Shown in pieces: positions 17,088-25,945 of a stretch of DNA of 64,000 nt. The stretch comes from VRUE01 sp963728365 (GTDB lineage: Bacteria; Actinomycetota; Thermoleophilia; Solirubrobacterales; 70-9). How positions within the stretch are numbered: position 1 is the stretch's first letter; each line of letters opens with the position of its first letter. The stretch lies in contig CAVSJI010000001.1 in assembly GCA_963728365.1 (NCBI GenBank), positions 1,798,001 through 1,862,000 of the forward strand. The letters run 5' to 3'. Both the position numbers and the translations under genes were made by a program. The notes beneath the pieces were generated by a model. That model had not been told where the DNA came from, did no database searches, and saw only the letters and a program-made list of their open reading frames with translations.

Positions 17088-18053
17088 TCAGCTGTAGCGC
17101 TGCACGACGCCGTCAGCGACCAGCTCGAGCAAGCGTCGCCGTTCGGCGTCGAAGGGCCCGCTTGCCAGGCTTCGCTTCGCCGAGCCAACCATCGCCAGCG
17201 CCCGCTCACGCACCTGTTCGAGCGCCCCCGTGGCGGCGATCCGGTCGCAAAGCGCCTCGGCCCCTGGCGCATCGAGGTCACGGAGGTCGGCATCGCGCAG
17301 CGAAGCGTCCCCCTTTGCGGCGAGGATCAGCGGCAGCGTGACCGTGCCGTCGAGCAGGTCGGTGCCCCGCGCCTTGCCGGTGCGCTCGGGCGGCCCCGAG
17401 ACGTCGAGCACGTCGTCGAGCAGCTGGAAGGCGAGACCGATCTCCGCCCCGAAGGCGCCCAGCGCCTCCTCGTCGCGGCCGAGGAGGCAGGCGCACTCGA
17501 AGAGCGTCGCTGTCTTCAAGCCACAGCGCTCGAGGTAGCGCTCCTCGGAGACCGTCGAATCGAAGGCGTCCTGGCGCTGGGCGAGCTCGCCTCGCGCGAG
17601 CGCAACCGAGGCGGCGGCAAGCAGTTCGATCGCCCGCGCTTGGCGGTACCCGGCGAGCAGGGCGAAGGCGCGCGAGAAGAGCAAGTCGCCGACCGCGGTC
17701 GCCCGAGCCCGACCGCCGGTGGCGGCGATCGTCGGCAGGCCGCGACGCAGCGGCGCCTCGTCGAGGACGTCGTCGTGGACCAGGGTCGCCATGTGCACGA
17801 GCTCGATCGCGGCGGCCGCTCGTACCGCCGCCTCTCCCCCATCCGCTCCCGCGCAGAGCAACACGAGCAGCGGGCGCAGTCGCTTACCGCCGGCGGCGAG
17901 GGTCGCCCCGGCGTCCGCGGCGAGCGCCTCGCCGGCGCCTTTAGCCTGGTCCCGCAGGAGATCCTCGACCTCCCCAAGCCGCGCCGGCAACCAGCGGCTC
18001 GAGGCGTCGAGCACCGCGGTGACCGGCGGTGGTACGGCGGAGGGCCTGGTCAC
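17088..18053 (-). CDS. all-trans polyprenyl diphosphate synthase (menaquinone side chain)
   Basis: 321 aa, about the family's usual length. Landmarks: GGKRLRPLLVLL, first Asp-rich motif HDDVLDEAPLRRG (about 94), and second Asp-rich motif FQLLDDVLDVSG (about 212). The enzyme condenses isopentenyl diphosphate onto an allylic starter at a Mg-bound site. It overlaps menG by 4 bp and is the last gene of the qcr-men block, so it most likely makes the menaquinone tail. Chain length cannot be read reliably from the sequence. Confidence 0.9.
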   Translation of the reverse strand: MTRPSAVPPPVTAVLDASSRWLPARLGEVEDLLRDQAKGAGEALAADAGATLAAGGKRLRPLLVLLCAGADGGEAAVRAAAAIELVHMATLVHDDVLDEAPLRRGLPTIAATGGRARATAVGDLLFSRAFALLAGYRQARAIELLAAASVALARGELAQRQDAFDSTVSEERYLERCGLKTATLFECACLLGRDEEALGAFGAEIGLAFQLLDDVLDVSGPPERTGKARGTDLLDGTVTLPLILAAKGDASLRDADLRDLDAPGAEALCDRIAATGALEQVRERALAMVGSAKRSLASGPFDAERRRLLELVADGVVQRYS

Positions 18054-18781
18054 CCGCGGACGCCGCCGTGGATCGCGATGATCCCCCCGGCGAGAACCGT
18101 CCAGCGGATCCGCTCGAACCCCGCCGCGTGCATCATCTCGGCCAGGCGCGCCGGCGGGGGGAAGCTGCGCACCGACTCTGGCAGGTAGGAGTAGGCGCCT
18201 TCGTCATCGGAGAAGCGGCCGAGCAGCGGCACGACCCGGTCGAACCAGAGCGAGAAGAAGGTCGAGAGCGGTGGCCGCGTCGGCTGCGTGATCTCGAGGA
18301 TGACAAGGCGTCCCCCCGGCCGGAGGACCCGCGCCATCTCGTTCAGACCGCGATCGAGGTCGGCGAGATTGCGCACGCCGAATCCGACCGCGACCGCGTC
18401 GAAGCGGCCCGCGTCGTAGGGCAGGCTGAGCGCGTCGGCCCACTCGAAGCGCACGCCGTCCACACCCCGCGCGGCCGCCTTCTCCCGGGCCAGGTCGAGC
18501 ATCGGCTCGGAGAAGTCGCAGCCGACCACGTGGCCACCCGGCGCCACCCGCTTGGCGAGCTCGAGCGTCAGGTCACCCGTTCCGCAGCAGACGTCGAGCG
18601 CCGAGTCGCCGGGGCTCAGCTCGGCCCGCTCGACCGCCCGCTCCCTCCAGGTGCGGTCGAGGCCCGCGGTCATCACCCTGTTCAGCAGGTCGTAGCGCCC
18701 CGCCACGCGGCCGAACATGCTCTGCACCTGCTCGGCGAACTGAGCGGATTCCCGCGAAGGCTGGGGCCGGGTGTCAGGCAT
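18050..18781 (-). CDS. menG: demethylmenaquinone methyltransferase
   Basis: 243 aa from ATG 18781. The frame extends further upstream, but the protein naturally begins MPDTRPQPSRESAQFAEQ. UbiE/MenG class I SAM methyltransferase: FGRVAGRYDLLNRVMTAGLD at the start, SAM loop DVCCGTGDLTLELA, VGCDFSEPML, and the MARVLRPGGRLVILEI block. It methylates demethylmenaquinone in the last step of menaquinone synthesis. Co-directional with the bc-complex genes 13 bp upstream, whose electron donor it completes. Confidence 0.93.
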   Translation of the reverse strand: MPDTRPQPSRESAQFAEQVQSMFGRVAGRYDLLNRVMTAGLDRTWRERAVERAELSPGDSALDVCCGTGDLTLELAKRVAPGGHVVGCDFSEPMLDLAREKAAARGVDGVRFEWADALSLPYDAGRFDAVAVGFGVRNLADLDRGLNEMARVLRPGGRLVILEITQPTRPPLSTFFSLWFDRVVPLLGRFSDDEGAYSYLPESVRSFPPPARLAEMMHAAGFERIRWTVLAGGIIAIHGGVRG

Positions 18782-18794
18782 CACCCGACGCCTC

Positions 18795-19496
18795 TCAGTT
18801 GAGCGACGATAGGAAGTCGGCGAGCTCGTTGAGCTTTTTCGGCGGCAGGTCCCGGAACGAGGGCATGATGCTCGGACCGATTTCAATCGAGCGGACGATC
18901 GCGGCGCGCGGGATGCGCGAGGCGATGTGGGTCAGTTCCGGGCCGGGGCCGTTGTTGCCGTTCTCGCCCAGCTTGTGGCAGGCGAGGCAGCCGGAACCGG
19001 CGACGACCTCCTTGCCCGCCTCGTATTGCGGCGCCACCTTCAGGTCGATCTCGGTCGGCGAGCCGGCGGTCGCGCCCTGGAAGGTCAGGTAGGCCATCGC
19101 CAGGATCGTCAGGCAGCCGGCGGTGGTCGCGATCGGACGGCGAATCGGGTTGCGTTCGGGGCCGCGGTCGTAGAACGGCAGCAGGAGCAGCAGGACCATG
19201 CAAATGGTCGGGATGCCGATCGTCGCGATCGGCACCAGCTCCGGCGGCTTCAGCACGCGCAGGAGCTCGAAGAGGAAGAAGAAGTACCACTCGGGACGCG
19301 GCACGTAGGTGGTCGTCGTCGGGTCGGCCTTCGGCCCCTGCTCGGCCCCGAAGAGGATCGACATCAGGATGATCACTCCGACGACGACCAGCATCATCGC
19401 CGAGTCCTTGAGCACCGCGTAGGGGAAGAAGGGCTTGCCCTTCTTCTTCAGCAGCTCGTACTCCTCGAGGTATGCCTGCTTGTCGGTCGGCTTCAT
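18795..19496 (-). CDS. qcrC: cytochrome b C-terminal subunit fused to a monoheme cytochrome c (QcrC, Bacillus type)
   Basis: 233 aa. The N-terminal half is cytochrome b subunit IV-like: three membrane segments, the P-E-W-Y motif at YVPRPEWYFFFLFELLRVLK and PTICMVLLLLLPFYDRGP. After a further membrane helix comes a c-type heme domain with GCLACHK (CxxCH) and a distal Met in SIMPSF. This subIV-cytochrome c fusion is the QcrC of Bacillus-type menaquinol:cytochrome c reductase. Most actinobacteria use a diheme QcrC instead. The start overlaps the qcrB stop by 4 bp. Confidence 0.92.
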   Translation of the reverse strand: MKPTDKQAYLEEYELLKKKGKPFFPYAVLKDSAMMLVVVGVIILMSILFGAEQGPKADPTTTTYVPRPEWYFFFLFELLRVLKPPELVPIATIGIPTICMVLLLLLPFYDRGPERNPIRRPIATTAGCLTILAMAYLTFQGATAGSPTEIDLKVAPQYEAGKEVVAGSGCLACHKLGENGNNGPGPELTHIASRIPRAAIVRSIEIGPSIMPSFRDLPPKKLNELADFLSSLN

Positions 19497-20386
19497 GGAT
19501 GACCCCCGTGGCCGGCGTCCCCATTGGAGCCGGCGTTCAACGAGGAAATGGGGGTGGCGATCTTCGGCTTATCGGCCCGCAGCCAGGGTGGCGCGGTGGT
19601 GCCGAGCTTGACGACGAGGTAGAGGTGGGCGCCGATCAGGGCGATGATCGCGCCGGGGAGGAGGAGCATATGGATCGCGTAGAAGCGCGAGAGCGTCGTC
19701 GCTCCCAGCTCCGGCCCGGCGCGCAGGAAGTCGCTCAGGTAGGGGCCGACGACCGGTCCCGTGCCGTTGATGTTGATGCCGACGACCGAGGCCCAGAAGG
19801 AGCGCTGGTCGAAGGGCAGCAGGTACCCGGTGAAGGCCATCGTCATCGTCAGGATCAGCAACACGACGCCGATCACCCAGTTGAGCTCGCGCGGGTACTT
19901 GTAGGCGCCGAAGAAGAAGGTGCGCCCCATGTGCAGGAAGATCAGGATGACCATCACGCTCGAGCCCCACTTGTGCATGCCGTGCACGAACTGGCCGAGG
20001 AAGACGTCGTTGTTGATGTGGGCGATCGATGCGTAGGCCTGGGTGGTCGACGGCGTGTAGAACATCGCCAGGAAGACGCCGGTGATCGCCTGTGAGATGA
20101 AGGCGATCATCGTCGCCGAGCCGAGCGTGTAGAACCAGTTGGTTCCCTTCGGAACCTTGCGGTAGAGCATCCCGGTGAGGAAGCCGGACGCCGCGGTGCG
20201 CTGGTCGACCCAGGCGAGCACGTCGACGGGCGCATCGACCGCGCGCTCTTTGAGCCGCTGCGCGTCCGAGGGTCGCTCCGGCGGCGCGGCCTTCAGGTCG
20301 GCCGGAGCCGCGCCTTTGGCACCGTTGCCCTCGCCGGGCTTGGCCGGTTTGCGGAGCGGGGCGGGAATCAGGGAGTCGAGCTTCAT
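19493..20386 (-). CDS. qcrB: menaquinol:cytochrome c reductase cytochrome b subunit
   Basis: 297 aa, the b6-like N-terminal cytochrome b with a roughly 65-residue hydrophilic N-terminal extension. Four membrane helices follow. Heme-ligand histidines lie in FVHGMHKWGSS/FLHMGRTFF and FYAIHMLLLPG/IGAHLYLV. The Q-site helix carries TGYLLPFDQRSFWA. It works with the Rieske protein (upstream) and QcrC (downstream, 4-bp overlap) to oxidise menaquinol at the cytoplasmic membrane. Split cytochrome b is typical of b6-type complexes. Confidence 0.94.
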   Translation of the reverse strand: MKLDSLIPAPLRKPAKPGEGNGAKGAAPADLKAAPPERPSDAQRLKERAVDAPVDVLAWVDQRTAASGFLTGMLYRKVPKGTNWFYTLGSATMIAFISQAITGVFLAMFYTPSTTQAYASIAHINNDVFLGQFVHGMHKWGSSVMVILIFLHMGRTFFFGAYKYPRELNWVIGVVLLILTMTMAFTGYLLPFDQRSFWASVVGININGTGPVVGPYLSDFLRAGPELGATTLSRFYAIHMLLLPGAIIALIGAHLYLVVKLGTTAPPWLRADKPKIATPISSLNAGSNGDAGHGGHP

Positions 20387-20400
20387 CGTCGGCTAGCCGC

Positions 20401-21081
20401 TCAGTTGCTCGGGGGTGGGAAGGTGGACGGACGCGGCGGATACAGATATTCCCAGATGCCGCCGGTGAACTCGCCGGGGTCGCGGGCCCGCACCGGCTCC
20501 AACTGAGAGGTGACGCTGTAGCGCGGGCCGACCTCGACCTGGCCGTTGCGGACGCGAGTTTGGAACTGGTCGAGCGGACGCACCGGGGGACCGCCGATCC
20601 GCTTGCCCTGGAAGTCATAGACGCCGCCATGGCAGGGGCAGATGAAGTTACCCGCCGCCTCGACGAAGCGCACCGGGCAGCCGAGGTGCGCGCAGCGGTT
20701 GGAGACGGCGACGAACTTCCCCGGCTCCTCGCCGAGCTGCTTGGAGCTGCGGCGGATGTAGGCGGTGGTCTTGCCGGCGTCGCCGATGTTCTCCGTTTCG
20801 GTGAAGACGACCTGACGGTAGGTGTCCTCGACGAAGTCGTTGAGCGGGCCGACCGCCTCCCAGCGCTCCTTGCCGCGGTGGAAGATCGGCGCCACGGCGA
20901 AGCCGACCGCGGGCAGCACGATCGCCGCGCCGGCGAGGCCGCCGATGCCCTGCACGGCGACCGTGAAGGCGCGGCGGCGAGTCATCGACTCGCCCTCGAA
21001 GTAGCCGGGGGGGTCGGGCTCGGGGTATTGCGCCCGGCGGCCCGCCTCGGCCCCGTTTTGCTTGTCCGCTTCGTCGCTCAA
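20401..21081 (-). CDS. qcrA: Rieske iron-sulfur protein of the bc complex, Tat signal
   Basis: 226 aa. A cytoplasmic N-terminus of about 32 residues precedes a twin-arginine signal-anchor (MTRRRAFTVAVQGIGGLAGA). The Rieske boxes are CAHLGC and CPCHGG, which bind the [2Fe-2S] cluster. The head domain takes electrons from menaquinol at the QcrB site and passes them to cytochrome c. The Tat signal links it to the tatAC operon 4 kb away. It is the first gene of qcrABC. Glu is nearly all GAG although the head is exported. Confidence 0.94.
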   Translation of the reverse strand: MSDEADKQNGAEAGRRAQYPEPDPPGYFEGESMTRRRAFTVAVQGIGGLAGAAIVLPAVGFAVAPIFHRGKERWEAVGPLNDFVEDTYRQVVFTETENIGDAGKTTAYIRRSSKQLGEEPGKFVAVSNRCAHLGCPVRFVEAAGNFICPCHGGVYDFQGKRIGGPPVRPLDQFQTRVRNGQVEVGPRYSVTSQLEPVRARDPGEFTGGIWEYLYPPRPSTFPPPSN

Positions 21082-21111
21082 GAGCTCAACCTTCAGGAGG
21101 AAGTCTGGAGT

Positions 21112-21560
21112 CTATTGACTCGCGCCGCGCTCGTCCCCGCCGCCGAGCGCCGCCGCCGCCGAGCGCCACAGGGCCGGCGCCTCGCCCTCGCGTCCCTCGG
21201 CGTGCAGCCGGGCGCAGCCGGCGATCAGGTCGGCGAGGATCGCGATCGCCGGGGCGTCGCCGAGGGCCGCCAGCCGCTCGATGCCCAGCGCGTAGAGGTA
21301 GTCGCCGGCGAGCAGGGCGAGGTCCGCGTCGTGGCCGCGCAGCAGGCGCGACTCGCCGTAGTGGAGCAGGTAGCCCTCGCGCACCGCCTCGACCACGAAG
21401 GCGTACTCGCCCGGCGCTGTCGCCGAGCGAGGGCCCAGCGCCGCGAGCAGGCCAAAAACCGGGCGCTCCTCGCCGGGATCGGTCACCAGGGAGGAGATCG
21501 GGGTCCGCCCCTCGCGCAACCGCGCGGCGAGCAGGACGAGTGCGTCTTTCGGGTCGGCGA

Positions 21561-21564
<4 letters not shown>
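21112..21564 (-). CDS. small helical protein of unknown function between hemL and qcrA
   Basis: 150 aa, start overlapping the hemL stop by 4 bp (ATGA), so translationally coupled. All-helical, Ala/Leu rich, no membrane segment. A central stretch EGYLLHYGESRLLRGHDADL followed by LLAGDYLYALGIERLAALGD recalls the helix pairs around a GD-x-L-x-A motif in polyprenyl synthase folds (for example a non-catalytic subunit). The Asp-rich catalytic motifs are missing. A partner role for the polyprenyl synthase at the end of this block is speculation. Confidence 0.6.
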
Positions 21565-22826
<1,262 letters not shown>

Positions 22827-22835
22827 GGTTCGCTA

Positions 22836-22950
22836 GACGCCGGATCCGGCAGGGGTGGAGCGTCTTGTGCTTTTTTGCGTGATCCAGGCGCGGCCCATAG
22901 GCCGCGACCTCGCAAAAAAGTTAAGCGGAACCCCTGCCGGATCCGGCGTC
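22836..22950. repeat. long-armed hairpin element, family A, copy 1
   Basis: A perfect 21-bp inverted repeat (22836-22856 with 22930-22950) encloses the family A core. The left core is GGAGCGTCTTGTGC followed by TTTTTTGCG. The right core is CGCAAAAAAG followed by TTAAGCGGA. The inner loop holds a second hairpin GGCGCGGCC/GGCCGCG shared with copy 3. The outer arm overlaps the ahbAB-like stop codon by 2 nt and ends 10 nt before the hemL start. The arm sequence is not shared with the other copies beyond AGGGGT. Confidence 0.85.
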
Positions 22951-24028
22951 ACGCGTGCTCGGCCTCCCAGCGCCGGTAGTCGTCCGTGAAGTAATGGAGG
23001 CGGATCTTCTTGTACTCCGTGGAGGAGTAAAGGGTGGCCCGGTCGTCCGGTCCCATGCCGCACTCCGTGGCGATCGAGTCGAGGATCGCGTCGCACTCCT
23101 CCTTCGAGCGGCCATGAGCCATGGTGAAGACGCTGTAGGGCCAGTCCTCGTAGGTCGGCCGCTGATAGCAGTGGGAGATGCCCCGGAAGGAGGCCATCCG
23201 CCGTCCGGTCTCCATGATCTCGTCCTCGGGCACCTTCCAGACGCCCATCCCGTTGGCAGAGAAGCCGGCGCGGCGGTGGAAGAGGATCGCCGCGACGCGG
23301 CGCAGCAGCTTGCGCTCGACCATGCCCTCGAGGTGCTCGAGCAGCGCCTCGGTGCTGACCCCCACCTCGGCGGCGGCCTCGTCGTAGGGCCGCTCGACCG
23401 CGGCCATCGGCCCCTGCAGCGCGCGGACGATCGCGATGTCGCGCTCGTCGTAGGGCTGGGCGTCGAGCTCGCGAGGCGGGGCGGCATCGACCGCGGCGGC
23501 GAGCGCCTCGGTGCCCTTCTCCATCTCGAGGTTCATGTTGATCTTGAACAGGGTCAGGGTCGGCAGCTGGCGCATCGACTCGGCGCCGGTCTCGCGCATC
23601 AGCGCCTCGAGCGTGCCGGAGAGACCGAGCTCGGAGTCGGGGGGCGTGGCGATCGTGAACCAGAGGTTGAACTCGTGGGTGCGCAGGTAGTTGTGCGAGA
23701 CGCCGGGATGGGAGTTGACGATCTGCGCGGGGCGCTGTGGATGCTCGGCGTCGACCTTGGCGGCGACCAGCATCGAGTCGTAACCCAGGGCGCGGGTGTC
23801 GAAGATCGGCGTGATCTCCCGGATGATCCGGCCGTCGAGCAGGCGCTGGGTGCGGCTCAGGACGTCGTCGAGGTCGAGCTCCGCCGCCTCGGAGACCGCG
23901 GCGAAGGGTTCGGGGGCAAGCGGGAAGCTCGACTGCAGCAGGTTCATCAGCCGTCGGTCGGTCTCGTCGAGCGGGATCGCCGAACCGCCGGCGCGGCTGC
24001 GCGCCTTCGATTGCGGAACCTTCAACAC
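22949..24028 (-). CDS. fused AhbA-AhbB-like siroheme decarboxylase / Lrp-AsnC-like protein
   Basis: About 359 aa from GTG 24028 (GGGAG 6 nt upstream). An ATG at 24136 would add 36 residues overlapping hemB. Two tandem copies of the winged-helix plus Lrp-like domain occur: ETDRRLMNLLQSSFPLAPEP ... SHNYLRTHEFNLWFTIA, then DERDIAIVRALQGPMAAVER ... SHCYQRPTYEDWPYSVF. Paired His-x-Tyr-x-R motifs of this kind mark AhbA/AhbB (NirDLGH) siroheme decarboxylases, not DNA-binding regulators. AhbA and AhbB are usually separate; here they are one chain between hemB and hemL. A regulatory role remains possible. Confidence 0.8.
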   Translation of the reverse strand: MLKVPQSKARSRAGGSAIPLDETDRRLMNLLQSSFPLAPEPFAAVSEAAELDLDDVLSRTQRLLDGRIIREITPIFDTRALGYDSMLVAAKVDAEHPQRPAQIVNSHPGVSHNYLRTHEFNLWFTIATPPDSELGLSGTLEALMRETGAESMRQLPTLTLFKINMNLEMEKGTEALAAAVDAAPPRELDAQPYDERDIAIVRALQGPMAAVERPYDEAAAEVGVSTEALLEHLEGMVERKLLRRVAAILFHRRAGFSANGMGVWKVPEDEIMETGRRMASFRGISHCYQRPTYEDWPYSVFTMAHGRSKEECDAILDSIATECGMGPDDRATLYSSTEYKKIRLHYFTDDYRRWEAEHA

Positions 24029-24089
24029 AACGCGCTCCCGCTCAGTCGGTCGCAAAGAATCAGAGATGGATGCTCCCTCGTTCGGGTCG

Positions 24090-25058
24090 CTAGAGCCACG
24101 CCGCGGCCTCCTTCGCGTAGTAGGTGACGATCGCATCGGCGCCGGCGCGGCGGATCGAGGTCAGCGTCTCGAGCACGGCGGCGCGCTCGTCGATCCAGCC
24201 CCGCTCGGCGGCGGCCTTCAGCATCGAGTACTCGCCGGAGACGTGGTAGGCGGCGAGCGGTGCCCCGGTCGCATCCTTCACCCGCCGCACCACGTCCAGA
24301 TAGGGGGTGGCGGGCTTGACCATCAGCATGTCGGCGCCCTCTTCGAGATCGAGCTCCGCCTCGCGCACCGCCTCGGCGCCGTTGGCCGGGTCCATCTGGT
24401 AGCCGCGGCGGTCGCCGAACTCGGGCGTCGACTCGGCGGCGTCGCGGAAGGGTCCGTAGAAGGCCGAGGCGTACTTCGCGCTGTAGGCGACGATCGGCAC
24501 GCCGGAATGGCCCTCCTCGTCGAGCTGGTGGCGGATCGTGCCGATCCGGCCGTCCATCATGTCGCTGGGAGCGACCGCGTCGGCACCGGCCTCGGCGTGC
24601 GAGATCGCCGTCTTCGCCAACAGCTCGACCGTGATGTCGTTGTCGACCTCGCCGTCGCGGACGAAGCCGCAGTGGCCGTGCGAGGTGTACTCGCAGAGGC
24701 AGACGTCGGTGATCGTGGTCAGGTCCGGATGCGCCTCCTTCAACGCCCGCACCGCCATCTGCACGACCCCCTCCTCGTCATAGGCGCCCGAGCCGGTCTC
24801 GTCCTTGCTCGCGGGAACGCCGAAGAGGAGCACGCCGCCGACACCGGTGGTGGCGATCTCGGTGGCCTCGGCTACGAGCTCGGAGATCGAGAAGCGCTCG
24901 ATGCCGGGCATCGAGTCGATCGGCTCTCGGACGTTCTCCCCGGCCACGACGAAGAGCGGCTGGATCAGGTGGGCCGGCGAGAGGCTCGTCTCTCGGACGA
25001 GGGCGCGCAGTGGCTCTGTGCGGCGCAGGCGGCGCAGGCGGGTGGCGGGGAATGGCAC
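24090..25058 (-). CDS. hemB: delta-aminolevulinic acid dehydratase (porphobilinogen synthase)
   Basis: 322 aa, ATG start. Zinc-type active site: DVCLCEYTSHGHCG contains the three metal Cys. Schiff-base lysines lie in IVAYSAKYASAFYG and ADMLMVKPATPYLD. It joins two 5-aminolevulinate molecules into porphobilinogen. It is the first gene of the hemB-ahbAB-hemL block; the next gene starts 61 bp downstream. A family C hairpin element lies 16 bp upstream of its start, in the divergent region shared with the ABC exporter. Confidence 0.96.
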   Translation of the reverse strand: MPFPATRLRRLRRTEPLRALVRETSLSPAHLIQPLFVVAGENVREPIDSMPGIERFSISELVAEATEIATTGVGGVLLFGVPASKDETGSGAYDEEGVVQMAVRALKEAHPDLTTITDVCLCEYTSHGHCGFVRDGEVDNDITVELLAKTAISHAEAGADAVAPSDMMDGRIGTIRHQLDEEGHSGVPIVAYSAKYASAFYGPFRDAAESTPEFGDRRGYQMDPANGAEAVREAELDLEEGADMLMVKPATPYLDVVRRVKDATGAPLAAYHVSGEYSMLKAAAERGWIDERAAVLETLTSIRRAGADAIVTYYAKEAAAWL

Positions 25059-25074
25059 GGGGGGCGAGTTTAGG

Positions 25075-25154
25075 GGAGGGGCGTGGGCGCCCTCCCCGGG
25101 ACGCGCGGCAGGAGCCGCGCTTGAGTGTCCGGGGGAGGGCGCCCACGCCCCTCC
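25075..25154. repeat. long-armed hairpin element, family C, copy 1
   Basis: A 23-bp perfect inverted repeat (25075-25097 with 25132-25154) encloses a core with ACGCGCGGCAGGAGCCGCGC and TTGAGTGT. Copy 2 (50665-50742) has the same core plan with wholly different arms. Unlike the other eight elements it lies between two divergent gene starts (hemB and the ABC ATPase), so it cannot be a simple transcript terminator for either. Confidence 0.8.
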
Positions 25155-25204
25155 TAAGACGCGGACAACCTTGCCCTGGCCACACGCGGGTAGCGTTCGG
25201 CAAC

Positions 25205-25945
25205 ATGGAGGCGGGGAGCGGGAACGCGGTGGACGCGCTCGAAGCGCGGAGCTTGGTCAAGCGCTTCGGGGGGCGAGAAGCTTTGCGGGGGGTGAGTCTC
25301 GCTGCCTCTGTGGGGGAGCTTGTGGCTGTGATTGGGCCTAATGGGGCTGGGAAGACGACGCTGCTGTCGATTCTGGCGGGGATCTCTCGAGCGGACGGCG
25401 GGGAGCTTCAGGTGCCTGCCGGGAAGGTCGGGTGGGTACCTCAGCAGGCGGCGCTCTACCGGCGGCTTACGGTTGAGGAGAACCTCCTGTTGTTTGCTCG
25501 ACTCGAGAAGCATCCGGATCCGCACCGGTCGGTGGAGGAGATGCTCGGGCTGACCGGGCTCGGCGAGCGGCGGGGGGAGGTCGTCGCTCGGTTGTCGGGA
25601 GGGAACCAACAGCGGATCAACATCGCGATTGGGTTGCTCGCGCGGCCCTCGGTGCTGCTGCTCGACGAGCCGAGCGTCGGACTCGACCCGCGGCAAAGAG
25701 CGCGACTGTGGGAGTTCATCGGCGGGCTGGTCGGGGACCACGGCACGACGGTGATCTTCTCCACGCACGACATTCAGGAGGCCGAGCGCTACGGCGGGAG
25801 GATGCTGGTCCTCGCCGACGGCGAGGCGCTCTTCGACGGTCCCGCGGGCGAGCTGCGCGAGGCGGTGCGCAGCGAGGCTCCCGAGGCCGCCGATCGGGAC
25901 TTCGAGACGGCGTTCGTGTCCTTTCTCCATCACCGGGGCCACTGA
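25205..25945 (+). CDS. ABC transporter ATP-binding protein
   Basis: 246 aa from ATG 25205; longer frames upstream run through the hairpin element and are not credible. Walker A GPNGAGKTT, Q-loop VPQQAALYRRLTVEENL, signature LSGGNQQR, Walker B VLLLDEPSVGLD and switch His in FSTHDIQEAER. It is of the DrrA/CcmA-like exporter class. Its stop overlaps the permease start (TGATG), so the two form one exporter unit. Substrate unknown. Confidence 0.93.
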   Translation: MEAGSGNAVDALEARSLVKRFGGREALRGVSLAASVGELVAVIGPNGAGKTTLLSILAGISRADGGELQVPAGKVGWVPQQAALYRRLTVEENLLLFARLEKHPDPHRSVEEMLGLTGLGERRGEVVARLSGGNQQRINIAIGLLARPSVLLLDEPSVGLDPRQRARLWEFIGGLVGDHGTTVIFSTHDIQEAERYGGRMLVLADGEALFDGPAGELREAVRSEAPEAADRDFETAFVSFLHHRGH

